Below are positions 23,501 to 31,996 of a stretch of DNA of 64,000 nt, in pieces; the first letter of the stretch is position 1, and each line of letters begins with the position of its first letter. Both the position numbers and the translations under genes were made by a program. Source of the DNA: an uncultured Clostridia bacterium (GTDB lineage Bacteria; Bacillota; Clostridia; Christensenellales; UBA1242); NCBI GenBank assembly GCA_934757825.1, contig CAKVLP010000001.1:372001-436000 (forward strand). Direction: 5' to 3'. The notes beneath the pieces are model-generated. The model was not told the DNA's origin and did no database searches. It was given only the letters and a program-made list of their open reading frames with translations.

Positions 23501-26500
23501 ATGAAAAAGAAGTTAACATATATACTTTCAATCCTTATGTTTATCCCTTGTATGTTGGGACTTGTGGCCTGCGGAAGCAATAAGGGCGACGGAAAAGGGA
23601 ATGGAGGCGGAAGTGGAGATGGTGGCAAACAGCCGTCCAATCCTAGCAGTTTGACTGAGGAAGAAATAAAGTCATATATCCCAAATGAGTTTTCATTCAA
23701 ATCGGGCGTTAAAATGACGATTTCCACAAATAGCACGTTTAATGGACAAACAGCCGAAACTGTTTTGACCTATTACAAAACTGGTAACAACGAAATCGTT
23801 TCGACGCAAAACCAGTTCGATTCCATATCAGACGGCGAAGTTATAAAAAACGACAACGATAGGATATTTATCAAAATCGGCGATAAATACTACGAAAAAA
23901 CTCGCGACAACTTGCGTGACAAGCAATACACCACTGAGGAAACAAGCAAGGGCGGTTATCAAAGATTTATTGCACAAGAAATGAAATATCTAAGCGATTT
24001 GACTAAGTACATTGATTACGCCGAAAACCTAAACGTAGAGATGTCAAAAGACATTTTGGGCTCGGACTACAAAACCACATATTCTGGCAAACAAGTTAAG
24101 GAATATGATGAGGATTTAAGAAAAAATGTAATTACATACGACATTAAAATGAGCACAATATTTGTGTTGTCGTTCCCTGAGGATAATTGGTATCCTACAA
24201 AAATTGAAGATGCTTTCTATGCACCAACCGAACTTAAAGCATATTCAGTGGACGTAAAAGTTATCCTTAACGAGGACAAAACTTACAATCACGTAGAACT
24301 ACTTGTACAAAGACACAAAGATTACACTCCAGCTAGCTTAGAAGACGAAAAATATGAAAAAACCGTAATCGACTTTGAATACGGTAAAAAGGTTAATTTC
24401 AATAATCCCGACTTGCTAGAAGGATTAAAGAGCACTCCATCTTTTGGCGAAGTTACATTTGACGGCGCCGAAATTGGCGATTTCAAAAGTAGATATAGCA
24501 ATGGCGAAAAAGTTACTCTTCCTACTCCAACCAAGGACGGCGCAACATTCTTGGGTTGGTACTATGATGCGGGTTATACAATGCCAGTTGAAAATAATGT
24601 AATAACAGTTGTGGGAAGCACAAGCAACTACACCAATAGAGTGTTTGCAAAATGGAGCAACGGCGGCCGCCCAACACTTGTTATGAACGGCGGAAAGTTC
24701 TCTGCAAACGCAGAAGAGAATTTCAACGAAGCAGTTTCGGTTGGAAATATGCGTAGTGTTGTGCTAGAGCAATATGGCAAGGCGTTTGTGGGCTTCTACA
24801 AAGACGCCGAATTTAGCGAGATGATAGACTATTACAGCGAAGAGCCACTTACTTCCGATATGACATTCTATGCAAAATGGGTTAACTTAGAAAGAGTTAC
24901 TATCAACACTAGCCACTTTACATACAAGACAATCGACCAAATGGGAAAACCTGGCTACAAACTTTACGCCCCAGTGGTTGAAACCGAAGCGGGCTGGATT
25001 TTCAAAAACTGGATTGACAACAATGACGTGACTTACACCGAGTCGACGGTCAACAACATTAAGTTTGGCGAAATCACATCATTGACCGCTGTTTTCGAAC
25101 AAGGCACAATCGTGCGAGTTCACGACATCGAAACCGTGCTAGGTTGGGTAGAGACCGAGGGCGATGACAAAGACGGCAAAGAACTAGATACTTACTTTAT
25201 TTACGGCGAAGACACCGAAAAATCTATAAAATACAACACAACAAGATATAACGATTGGCTAAACGAAAATAAAGGGCAAGAAGCAGATGATTCCCAATTC
25301 CCTGTTAACAACGACCTTATATACACAGTGACAGTCCCAACAGGAAAATATATAACTAACGAATGGGGAGGGGGAGGTTTTTCGGATATGTGGGATCAAT
25401 TGCCTAAGGACATGAAGAACAAATATCGTAGCACCGTTCCAGTACCTGGCTGGACTATCCCATATATGGGCTTTACTGTACCGCTATATTACTACGGCTT
25501 GTCCACAAATAAGCCAACAGTCGATAACCCATGGCAAAGATCTAACAATGTTATGGCAACGGGAGAACCGATTGATATGTGGGTGCTTGTTAAGCCACAC
25601 GATATCGTTAACTTCCAAATCAAAATATATGGCTTTGATGAGCCTATTAAATGTAGGGATTATTTTGATACAGAAGCCGAGCCAGTTGGTGGCAAATACG
25701 GCAGAGATGACGAAGTGTTCTTCCCATCGTACTGGTACGAAACATACAATTTCCCAGCAGGCACAACTTACAAAGATTGGGTTTTGGAACCTGATCACAT
25801 TAAGTACTATGATTACAATTGGTGGGAAGATAGAGTTATAGGCACAGCAGGTGACTTCCAAGCATTGAAAGAGGCGATTATAAGAGAAAAATTATGGTTG
25901 GACGGCGACACTCCTACGCTATATGTAAAACTAGAAAGATACACCACAGTTAATGCTCATGTGGGCGATACAACAACAAAGTTATATCCTATTTTCAAAG
26001 ACTTTATGGAAGAAAATGATAGTGCACTTATTAGATATTTGAGTTATGGATATTCGGAAGACGAGGGCGAGACTCAATATGTTCCGCTTCCTGCGAAATA
26101 CTATTTCGATATGCCTTTCAATGGTATTTACTATGCTCCTGTATCCACGCTTGGAGTCCCAGCGGGCAAAATTATTGAGGGTTATTACTACGATGCCCAG
26201 TTTACAAATCCTTGCGACCTATTTGGCACTATGATGTTTGATAGACTCTATGCTGGCGAAAATATTGACATTTATGCTAAGTTTGTTGACGCCGATTCTA
26301 TACAAGTTCGTGTTGAAAACAAATCATATTTCTATGACAAATCTTACTCTTTTATAAGGAAGGATGAAACAACTGAAAATGGCACAATTAAGAAATATGG
26401 GACAGTAACACAAAATGATAATTCGGAGTATTTCTTCACATTTACTTCTCCCGTGGGTCTTTATGACGGATGGAGAGAAAACCTAACGGAAATGAACAAT

Positions 26501-27169
26501 GCAGACTATAAATATCTTGATGTGCTTTTGGAACTTGGATATTTAAGGAAAGTGGATTTACTTCAAAAGACTGCAAAATATGACTTCGTTACCGACGGCA
26601 ATGATGCTATGAAAAACTACACTGTTGAAAACACTTCTGGCACAAAAATTGGCGACTTGTACAATGGTTACAATAATCCCGATAAAGACGAATCAGAGGG
26701 TGGAGAAACAACCACCACTACTGGCAGATACTACTATGTATATGAGTTTACGAATGTCGACTCAAACGGCACACTTGTGTTTGATTATAACGACCTTATT
26801 GCAATTTGGCAAAGATTTATGGAAAAATATGATGGGACACTTATGTTCAAAATTTCACTTAACGACGTATTCAATTATGTAAATGTTACCGAAGTAAGGT
26901 ACTTCACACAAAATACTTGGAGCCTTGATTCTGATGGCAACATTGACCTAAATGGTTTTAGTGACGGTGAATGTAATGTTGTTATTGGAAATAATTGTTA
27001 TTTACATTATAACGACAAAGATGGGAATGGCAACTCAGGTTACATCCGTGTGATTTTAGGGGCTTATGATAATGATGATACACGAAGAGAAGAGCAAGAT
27101 GTATTTTATCTTGACAAAACATTCACAATGTGCACAGAACTTGATCATAGAAACAATAGTAATTCATAA
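23501..27169 (+). CDS. InlB B-repeat surface lipoprotein, 1222 aa
   Basis: The N-terminus is a lipoprotein signal with lipobox LVAC (C24), followed by a Gly/Ser-rich tether (residues about 25-50). A domain up to about residue 310 (SYIPNEFSFKSGVKM...) resembles small extracellular lipoprotein domains but is not assigned. InlB-like repeats follow at about 320-390 (GWYYDAGYTM...VFAKWS) and about 393-466 (GFYKDAEFSE...FYAKWV), with more degenerate modules after that (GYYYDAQF near 895, IYAKFVD). The long rest is beta-rich with many Asn/Tyr/Asp. No C-terminal anchor is present, consistent with lipid anchoring. It is probably an adhesin or structural surface protein. ATG 23501 follows AAGGAGA; a terminator at 27191 ends the unit. 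Confidence 0.85.
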   Translation: MKKKLTYILSILMFIPCMLGLVACGSNKGDGKGNGGGSGDGGKQPSNPSSLTEEEIKSYIPNEFSFKSGVKMTISTNSTFNGQTAETVLTYYKTGNNEIVSTQNQFDSISDGEVIKNDNDRIFIKIGDKYYEKTRDNLRDKQYTTEETSKGGYQRFIAQEMKYLSDLTKYIDYAENLNVEMSKDILGSDYKTTYSGKQVKEYDEDLRKNVITYDIKMSTIFVLSFPEDNWYPTKIEDAFYAPTELKAYSVDVKVILNEDKTYNHVELLVQRHKDYTPASLEDEKYEKTVIDFEYGKKVNFNNPDLLEGLKSTPSFGEVTFDGAEIGDFKSRYSNGEKVTLPTPTKDGATFLGWYYDAGYTMPVENNVITVVGSTSNYTNRVFAKWSNGGRPTLVMNGGKFSANAEENFNEAVSVGNMRSVVLEQYGKAFVGFYKDAEFSEMIDYYSEEPLTSDMTFYAKWVNLERVTINTSHFTYKTIDQMGKPGYKLYAPVVETEAGWIFKNWIDNNDVTYTESTVNNIKFGEITSLTAVFEQGTIVRVHDIETVLGWVETEGDDKDGKELDTYFIYGEDTEKSIKYNTTRYNDWLNENKGQEADDSQFPVNNDLIYTVTVPTGKYITNEWGGGGFSDMWDQLPKDMKNKYRSTVPVPGWTIPYMGFTVPLYYYGLSTNKPTVDNPWQRSNNVMATGEPIDMWVLVKPHDIVNFQIKIYGFDEPIKCRDYFDTEAEPVGGKYGRDDEVFFPSYWYETYNFPAGTTYKDWVLEPDHIKYYDYNWWEDRVIGTAGDFQALKEAIIREKLWLDGDTPTLYVKLERYTTVNAHVGDTTTKLYPIFKDFMEENDSALIRYLSYGYSEDEGETQYVPLPAKYYFDMPFNGIYYAPVSTLGVPAGKIIEGYYYDAQFTNPCDLFGTMMFDRLYAGENIDIYAKFVDADSIQVRVENKSYFYDKSYSFIRKDETTENGTIKKYGTVTQNDNSEYFFTFTSPVGLYDGWRENLTEMNNADYKYLDVLLELGYLRKVDLLQKTAKYDFVTDGNDAMKNYTVENTSGTKIGDLYNGYNNPDKDESEGGETTTTTGRYYYVYEFTNVDSNGTLVFDYNDLIAIWQRFMEKYDGTLMFKISLNDVFNYVNVTEVRYFTQNTWSLDSDGNIDLNGFSDGECNVVIGNNCYLHYNDKDGNGNSGYIRVILGAYDNDDTRREEQDVFYLDKTFTMCTELDHRNNSNS

Positions 27170-27190
27170 CAATAGTAAATTTTAAGAAAC

Positions 27191-27223
27191 AAAAAGCGAC
27201 ACTATTATAGTGCCGCTTTTTTT
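27191..27223 (+). terminator. Rho-independent terminator
   Basis: AAAAAGCG-CACTA pairs with TAGTG-CGCTTTTT with one internal mismatch, followed by T-rich DNA. Confidence 0.85.
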
Positions 27224-27243
27224 ACTGCTATTTTAAGGTGTTG

Positions 27244-27726
27244 TTATATCACTTTCAAGTCAGATGTTTTTACCGAAATGCAATCGCCACGGATTTCGCC
27301 ATTTTCGTCCACAACCGTAAAGTCAACAAGTACATGGTCGTCAACAGCGTAATCTTCTACCACCGTTCCACGGTCGCCTTTGTGAACACCTTGTTTTGCG
27401 TAACCATCTCGCTCAATCATAAGTTCCACAACGTCAAATTCTTTTACGCTAGGCTCTTTTAAATATGGCTTAGATTTTTTTAAAATTGTGTCTAGTTTTT
27501 CAACCAATTCTTGAAGTATTTCGTTTGGCAATTTTTCGTTTTTAACTTCAATGTCTTGATTGTTAACACTCAAAACCGCATAGTCGCCCATGTTTTGAGA
27601 GTTGAAAAACAATATTGTTGAAAAAGGATTACCTGCTTCAACGACAAGCCCAAAAGTACCCTTGTGCAAATTGTGCACTATGTATGGGCTGTCGATTTTA
27701 AGTTCAACTAAATCATATTTTTTCAT
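27244..27726 (-). CDS. Tandem SH3-like (DUF4926-type?) protein
   Basis: A 160-aa protein built of two similar halves. Each opens with KxxDxVELxI and has HKGxxGxVVE (residues 3-30 MKKYDLVELKIDS..HKGTFGLVVEA; residues about 95-160 KEFDVVELMIERDGY..HKGDRGTVVEDYA). This beta-rich, SH3-like pattern resembles DUF4926, but the match is from memory. It is cytoplasmic with no catalytic motif. It lies 18 bp behind the YjjX phosphatase gene, whose end carries its GAGGT ribosome site, so the two are co-transcribed. Confidence 0.6.
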   Translation of the reverse strand: MKKYDLVELKIDSPYIVHNLHKGTFGLVVEAGNPFSTILFFNSQNMGDYAVLSVNNQDIEVKNEKLPNEILQELVEKLDTILKKSKPYLKEPSVKEFDVVELMIERDGYAKQGVHKGDRGTVVEDYAVDDHVLVDFTVVDENGEIRGDCISVKTSDLKVI

Positions 27727-27744
27727 TGAGACCTCGGGTGGAGT

Positions 27745-28314
27745 TTATTTCGTTTTTGGAGTGTTAAGTTTTGTGGATTTGTCGTCGCACCAAATTTTTC
27801 CGTTTACAAATTGGGTTAGAGCCATTGTAAAGGCTTGTTTGTTTAGGTCGATGCGGGTTATTTTGTCGTGTGTTAGTAGCCCGATTCCGCCTGTCGAACT
27901 GCGAAGGTCTGACTCGTGGAATAGGTTGTCCATCACTGTGGCAAGTGTGTTTTGTTTTATATCCTCCACATACTTTTCTGGCACTGGGAAACTTGCGCTT
28001 AGCCCCGTGCTAAAATTGCCGTTATTGTCGCTCACAACAGCCACATTTGTGATGTACCAGCGCCCAAAGTTGGACACAAGCCCCGATTCAATCGCCATAA
28101 ATAGGTCGGCTTGAATGTTGTTTTCTTTTGCGTACTTCATCGCGTTTTTAACGCGGTTTACTGCGCCCATATATGTCTCGTCGTTTACAGGCTGGTCGTT
28201 TACCTCGCTTGGCGCGTTTACGCCCTCAATGTTTACGTCCTTAAAATATCCCTCCAAGGCTTGTTTTGCCCCGTTAATTTTCCCTGGATTTTTTGTTCCA
28301 ATTATTACTTTCAT
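27745..28314 (-). CDS. yjjX: Inosine/xanthosine triphosphatase, YjjX type
   Basis: A 189-aa house-cleaning phosphatase of the DUF84/YjjX family, which hydrolyses non-canonical purine triphosphates (ITP, XTP) to diphosphates. Typical motifs are IGTKNPGKINGAKQAL at the N-terminus, QPVNDETYMGAVNRV, AIESGL and GGIGLLTHDKITR. The length matches the family (about 170-190). GGGAGAAAA precedes the start. The promoter lies about 185 bp upstream on the minus strand, leaving a long leader that contains an 18-codon frame with its own ribosome site. It is first gene of a two-gene unit. Confidence 0.85.
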   Translation of the reverse strand: MKVIIGTKNPGKINGAKQALEGYFKDVNIEGVNAPSEVNDQPVNDETYMGAVNRVKNAMKYAKENNIQADLFMAIESGLVSNFGRWYITNVAVVSDNNGNFSTGLSASFPVPEKYVEDIKQNTLATVMDNLFHESDLRSSTGGIGLLTHDKITRIDLNKQAFTMALTQFVNGKIWCDDKSTKLNTPKTK

Positions 28315-28376
28315 AATTTTCTCCCTTGTTTAGTAAATTTTTTTTCTGCTGTTTAAAAAAATAACCTCCTTAATTT

Positions 28377-28433
28377 ACAACAATAAAACACAGCAAAGAA
28401 ATATTGTATGTGTTATTGCCATTCATAAGAAGA
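28377..28433 (-). CDS. Possible 18-aa leader peptide in the yjjX 5' leader
   Basis: On the minus strand, AAAGGA lies 9 bp before ATG, followed by 18 codons (MNGNNTYNISLLCFIVVN) and TAA. It is located between the promoter at 28498 and yjjX. A second strong site, AAGGAGG, follows right after the stop but no ATG, GTG or TTG is near it. The peptide may be translated, yet its role is unknown and chance cannot be excluded. Confidence 0.25.
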
Positions 28434-28497
28434 TTTCCTTTAAAAAATATTCCCAAAACTTACCAATCTGGAATGGACATACGAGATTGTTATCTCT

Positions 28498-28526
28498 ATA
28501 ATACCCAATGTTTTGCTCGTTGTCAA
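28498..28526 (-). promoter_or_regulatory. Strong promoter of the yjjX unit
   Basis: On the minus strand, TTGACA and TATTAT are separated by 17 bp. The leader to yjjX is about 175-180 nt. Confidence 0.7.
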
Positions 28527-28767
28527 TATTTTTTTGTTAAACTTTTTTCATTTTTGTGCTTCGTTTAAGGTCGTATATATTTCGCAGACAAGTATAAACT
28601 TTTCCATTGTTTTTAGATTGAAACATTGGATTTGTGATGTTTTATATATATTTTTGAAACATTTTGTTCGTTATTGGGCTAATTTCTCACACTTTAAACG
28701 GCAACCTTCATAATAAATTAAAGAGGCATTTTATCTGTTTACTAAATTTTGATTTTATGGAGTTGCG
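28527..28767 (+). other. AT-rich spacer before the collagen-like gene
   Basis: No gene is seen here. It should hold the promoter of the collagen-like gene, but no good sigma-A hexamers stand out. CATAATAA near 28709 vaguely recalls a sporulation sigma -10, which is too weak to call. Confidence 0.4.
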
Positions 28768-30060
28768 ATGAAAAATAATTGTTTTCACGATACGTTTAAG
28801 AAAAGGGGTTGTTGTAGTGGCGGGTCTGACCAAATTTGCACCGAAAAGATTGTAAACGGCCCACGCGGGTTTATGGGAAACACCGGTGTCACAGGTGCAA
28901 CAGGTGCTACGGGAGTGACTGGTGCCACAGGGCCAACTGGAGCAACGGGGCCAAGCGGAGTGACAATAAATGCGCGTTCTACCCAAACCCTTACGCCCGA
29001 CCAAGACGCTTTTGTTATGTCCACAATAGAAGGTGACACTGTTCATCTTGACTTTTATATTCCACGTGGATTTGACGGAGCGCTAGCAGACATTACAGTG
29101 GGAGATGTGCGACAAGTTGATAGCGACCAGCCTGCGCGAGTGACCGATAGATATGTCGAGGGCACACATTATATTGATTTTGATATCCCAAAAGGCGAGG
29201 TCGGCGCACAAGGTCCACAAGGAATTAAAGGCGACAAGGGCGACCCAGGAAGTGTTGGCGAAAAGGGCGAAAAAGGAGACAAGGGAGATACTGGACCAAG
29301 AGGGTTTCCAGGCGAGATTGGTATAAGCGAAATGATTTCTATCGACCTTACCGAAACCGTCGACGCTGGCGAAGATGCGCAAGTTTTGGACGACTTTGAG
29401 CGAAACGTGCACCACCTTACATTCTTTATCCCGCGTGGCGAAAAGGGTGAAAAAGGAGAGAAGGGGGAAAAGGGTGACGAGGTGATTGTGGCGGGCATTA
29501 CTACCCAAGTTGATTCCACTCAGCCAGCAAAAGTTGAGGATAGATACGAGGGCGATGTGCACTTTTTAGACTTTGAAATTCCCAAAGGAGAGAAGGGTGA
29601 AACCGGAGGACAAGGTGAGGTTGGGCCAAGGGGACCTGCGGGGGTTGCTGGACCTCCTGGCTCAACGTTGAATATAAACGCAACAATTTATAATCCAAAC
29701 GCTGTGCAAATTGCAAGTGGTAGGCCTATTGTTATGGATCAAGTTTTAACGAGAAATGGTATGGCGGTTAATGATAGTGGCATTACAATTCCACGAACTG
29801 GCACATATATAATTTCATTTTCCATTAACAACGGCGCTTCTGCAACGGCGGGTGACTGTGTGGGTATTTATAGGAATAATAGCCTTATCATCGGCACAAC
29901 GCGCCCGCTCACTACAAGCACAAATGTGAGTGGAACTATTGTGTTTTCACTTGCCCAAAATGACATAATCACGCTTGTTCCTACATTGTCCACTGGCAGG
30001 ACAATAACTGCTTCAGGTGCACCGAGCGCTATGCTTACTGTTATTCAAATTGCGACCTAA
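28768..30060 (+). CDS. Collagen-like surface protein with BclA/TNF-like C-terminal domain
   Basis: A 430-aa protein. The N-terminus has several Cys (NCFHDTF..RGCCSGG..IC) and no signal peptide. Four Gly-X-Y stretches follow, the first rich in GAT/GVT triplets, later ones in GEKG/GDKG. They are separated by three non-collagen modules of about 60 residues that share a pattern like VDSDQPARVTDRYVEGTHYIDFDIPKGE. The last about 125 residues (TIYNPNAVQIASG...VIQIAT) resemble the jelly-roll C-terminal domain of BclA, which trimerises in exosporium filaments. A role on the spore or cell surface is inferred; lack of a signal peptide favours assembly from a mother cell or non-Sec export. GGAG lies 6 bp before ATG. 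Confidence 0.85.
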   Translation: MKNNCFHDTFKKRGCCSGGSDQICTEKIVNGPRGFMGNTGVTGATGATGVTGATGPTGATGPSGVTINARSTQTLTPDQDAFVMSTIEGDTVHLDFYIPRGFDGALADITVGDVRQVDSDQPARVTDRYVEGTHYIDFDIPKGEVGAQGPQGIKGDKGDPGSVGEKGEKGDKGDTGPRGFPGEIGISEMISIDLTETVDAGEDAQVLDDFERNVHHLTFFIPRGEKGEKGEKGEKGDEVIVAGITTQVDSTQPAKVEDRYEGDVHFLDFEIPKGEKGETGGQGEVGPRGPAGVAGPPGSTLNINATIYNPNAVQIASGRPIVMDQVLTRNGMAVNDSGITIPRTGTYIISFSINNGASATAGDCVGIYRNNSLIIGTTRPLTTSTNVSGTIVFSLAQNDIITLVPTLSTGRTITASGAPSAMLTVIQIAT

Positions 30061-30114
30061 TAATTATTATCGCAATTTAAAGGGCTCAAAGTATAGGGTA
30101 ATGGATATGTTTTT

Positions 30115-30140
30115 ATATGGTTTTTTATATGGTTTAAGTA
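30115..30140 (+). repeat. Short tandem repeat
   Basis: The unit TATATGGTTT occurs twice in a row in T-rich DNA after the collagen-like gene. No function is evident. Confidence 0.4.
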
Positions 30141-30160
30141 AAACAACCATAGTATAATAT

Positions 30161-30193
30161 AAAAAAGGCTTTACTTTGCGTAAAGCCTTTTTT
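30161..30193 (+). terminator. Rho-independent terminator
   Basis: GGCTTTAC pairs perfectly with GTAAAGCC around TTTGC, with A6 before and T6 after. It lies about 100 bp after the collagen-like gene. Confidence 0.9.
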
Positions 30194-30308
30194 ACTTTTA
30201 CTTTTAACCTTTTTTTATTTAATTTGCTTATTTAATTTATTTAAGTTTAAGTTTTTAACTTAAATTTTTATATTTAACCTTATTACTTAAAATACGCATT
30301 AAACTTCA

Positions 30309-31115
30309 TTAAAAATCGTTTCTGTAATGTTTGCCAGTTGCAATAATTTCGCCGTTGTGTAATACTTTGAAGCGGAAACTATTTTGTATATCGTCTGTCA
30401 TACTTATGGTTGCGGTGCTGGTGTTTTTGTCAAACCAATGTGTGTTGTGAATGGTTGCGTCTTTGACTATTTTGCCGTTAATAACTAGGTCAAATTTGTT
30501 GTAACTAGCGAAGGGGATAAGTGGCGAGGTTAGGTCGATTTTCCACCAAATTTCAGTGCCGTATTTTATTGTCCTTACTTGGGTGTACTTCTCTTCATGA
30601 TAGTTTTTAAGGTTGTCGGAATTGTCCTTAATTGCAAGTTCGGCGTCGGCATAAAGACTTCCGTTGGATTCGTCTAGTGGTTGCCAATATGCGAAGTCGT
30701 ATGTCCATATTTTCGACTCGTCGTCGTGATATACTATTTCCTCAAATGTTATCTTTACGCCGTTGCTTTCTTGTACAACAACGCATCTTTTTGTGTCGTC
30801 GCTATTGTAAAATAGTTTTAAGATTTTGCCTGAAATGTTGTCCAATCCGTCATAGTGATATGCTTTTTTTATTTCGTCTAGGCTCATTGGATTTTCATAA
30901 ACAGTTGTTTTTAAAAGGTTAAATACTGAGGCGTTGTCGGGCTTTCTGGTGTAAATAAAAACAATCATTCCAAGCCCCAAAAACGATAGTAGTAGTAAAA
31001 AAACAAATGCCCAGTCGTAGTCTATAAAACAAAACATAAGCGAATAGCAAAGTACGCTAAAAGCAAGGCATACTAATCCCTTAATATGGCGGTTCATTTT
31101 TTCTTTGTGTGACAT
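30309..31115 (-). CDS. Hypothetical membrane protein, 268 aa
   Basis: Not recognised. Two transmembrane helices near the N-terminus (about residues 12-31 and 35-55) are followed by a polar domain of about 210 residues rich in Asp, Lys and aromatic residues. This domain has beta-strand character, for example TYDFAYWQPLDESNG and EIWWKIDLTSPLIPF. The helical hairpin with a basic start suggests the large domain is cytoplasmic. The start lies 3 bp after the stop of the FGase-like gene and uses AAGGGGTAAA as ribosome site, so the two form an operon. An AT-rich imperfect dyad at about 30246-30264 could terminate it. Confidence 0.6.
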   Translation of the reverse strand: MSHKEKMNRHIKGLVCLAFSVLCYSLMFCFIDYDWAFVFLLLLSFLGLGMIVFIYTRKPDNASVFNLLKTTVYENPMSLDEIKKAYHYDGLDNISGKILKLFYNSDDTKRCVVVQESNGVKITFEEIVYHDDESKIWTYDFAYWQPLDESNGSLYADAELAIKDNSDNLKNYHEEKYTQVRTIKYGTEIWWKIDLTSPLIPFASYNKFDLVINGKIVKDATIHNTHWFDKNTSTATISMTDDIQNSFRFKVLHNGEIIATGKHYRNDF

Positions 31116-31118
31116 ATT

Positions 31119-31760
31119 TTACCCCTTTTTGCTTTTCAAATATTCTATCCATTCGGATAAAGTTTTTAACAATAATTTGTATTTTTTAAAGTTTTCTTTT
31201 TTGTTTGTTATCGCGCAATTGACCTCAATCTGTATCGTCCAAATGTGAGGAAACATTAGTCTCATACTCCCCGCGATAGTTTGGTTTCCGCCCATAAACG
31301 GCTGGTCGATTGTTGTTACGAAATTGTTTTTCACTAGGGTGTTGTAGAGCGTATCGAATGCGTCCTTGTCTACGCTTATGTTTTCGCTAAGGTGTGTGCC
31401 AAGGTTAACATCGCAGTCGCGTTTTGATGCCAATCCGTGTAGGTCCACAACATAGTTTATGTCGTTTTTCTCAATAAGTCGGATAAGGGCGTCTTTGTAT
31501 CTCGATTTTGTGTCAAAGTTTGCATCGTCAAAGTTGTTTTTGGTTTTTGCTATTAGGTAACAATTGTGGGTTTTTTGCAAGTATAGCGCCGTGCTCAGTG
31601 TGCCTATTTCGGCTTGTTTTGGTCTGCCCAGCCTTACTTGCGATACGGCGTGTGGCGTGGACAAAACAATGTGGTTTTGACCTTTAATAATTACGTGGTC
31701 GCGATTTTTGTTTTCCTCCAAAAATTGACGCCTATATGATTGCAATTGTTCAAATCCCAT
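31119..31760 (-). CDS. N-formylglutamate amidohydrolase-like metalloenzyme
   Basis: The start is set at the ATG giving MGFEQLQSYRRQ, which has AAAGGA 7 bp upstream; a longer frame begins at GTG without a ribosome site. It has 213 aa. Motifs fit the FGase/zinc-peptidase-like superfamily: STPHAVSQVRLGRPKQAEIGT (His 37 and Glu as metal ligands) and VVDLHGLASKRDCDVNLGTH. A late Glu in TIQIEVN resembles the catalytic acid. The substrate is unknown; true FGases act in histidine degradation, and no hut gene is present here, so a different N-acyl or peptide amide may be cleaved. It has a strong promoter at 31841-31869. Confidence 0.6.
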   Translation of the reverse strand: MGFEQLQSYRRQFLEENKNRDHVIIKGQNHIVLSTPHAVSQVRLGRPKQAEIGTLSTALYLQKTHNCYLIAKTKNNFDDANFDTKSRYKDALIRLIEKNDINYVVDLHGLASKRDCDVNLGTHLSENISVDKDAFDTLYNTLVKNNFVTTIDQPFMGGNQTIAGSMRLMFPHIWTIQIEVNCAITNKKENFKKYKLLLKTLSEWIEYLKSKKG

Positions 31761-31840
31761 TTTTTTCCTTTGTTCGCGTTTTATTGTCACTCGTTTTCTG
31801 ACTTTTTCCGCCTAGCCCGTGTATGCTATATACTATTTTC

Positions 31841-31869
31841 ATTATATCCTACTTTTGATGTTTTGTCAA
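31841..31869 (-). promoter_or_regulatory. Promoter of the FGase-like/membrane protein pair
   Basis: On the minus strand, TTGACA and a perfect TATAAT are separated by 17 bp. Confidence 0.8.
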
Positions 31870-31914
31870 TATAATAACGGAAAGCGGGCTTTAAGACGCC
31901 AAAATGTTTGCGAT

Positions 31915-31942
31915 TTGGCAAAGGGTTGTGATAGAATATAAT
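31915..31942 (+). promoter_or_regulatory. Promoter of the TIM-barrel gene
   Basis: TTGGCA and TATAAT are separated by 16 bp, about 55 bp before the GTG start. Confidence 0.55.
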
Positions 31943-31996
31943 TCATAAATAAGGTCAAAGTTTTTTGACCAAAGTGCTAAAGAAAAAGGGGAAAAT

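Noticed and set aside
27602..28114. A 170-codon plus-strand frame across the SH3-like and yjjX genes
   Set aside because: Opposite to two well-supported genes, with no start signal.
28700..28720. Sporulation sigma-K-like promoter for the collagen-like gene
   Set aside because: Only CATA-like bases match; -35 and spacing are not convincing.
28785..29519. Minus-strand frames with proline-rich products opposite the collagen-like gene
   Set aside because: Gly-X-Y codons read backwards give proline and serine runs; no independent start signals.
30115..30140. CRISPR-like repeat
   Set aside because: Only two short T-rich units without spacers.
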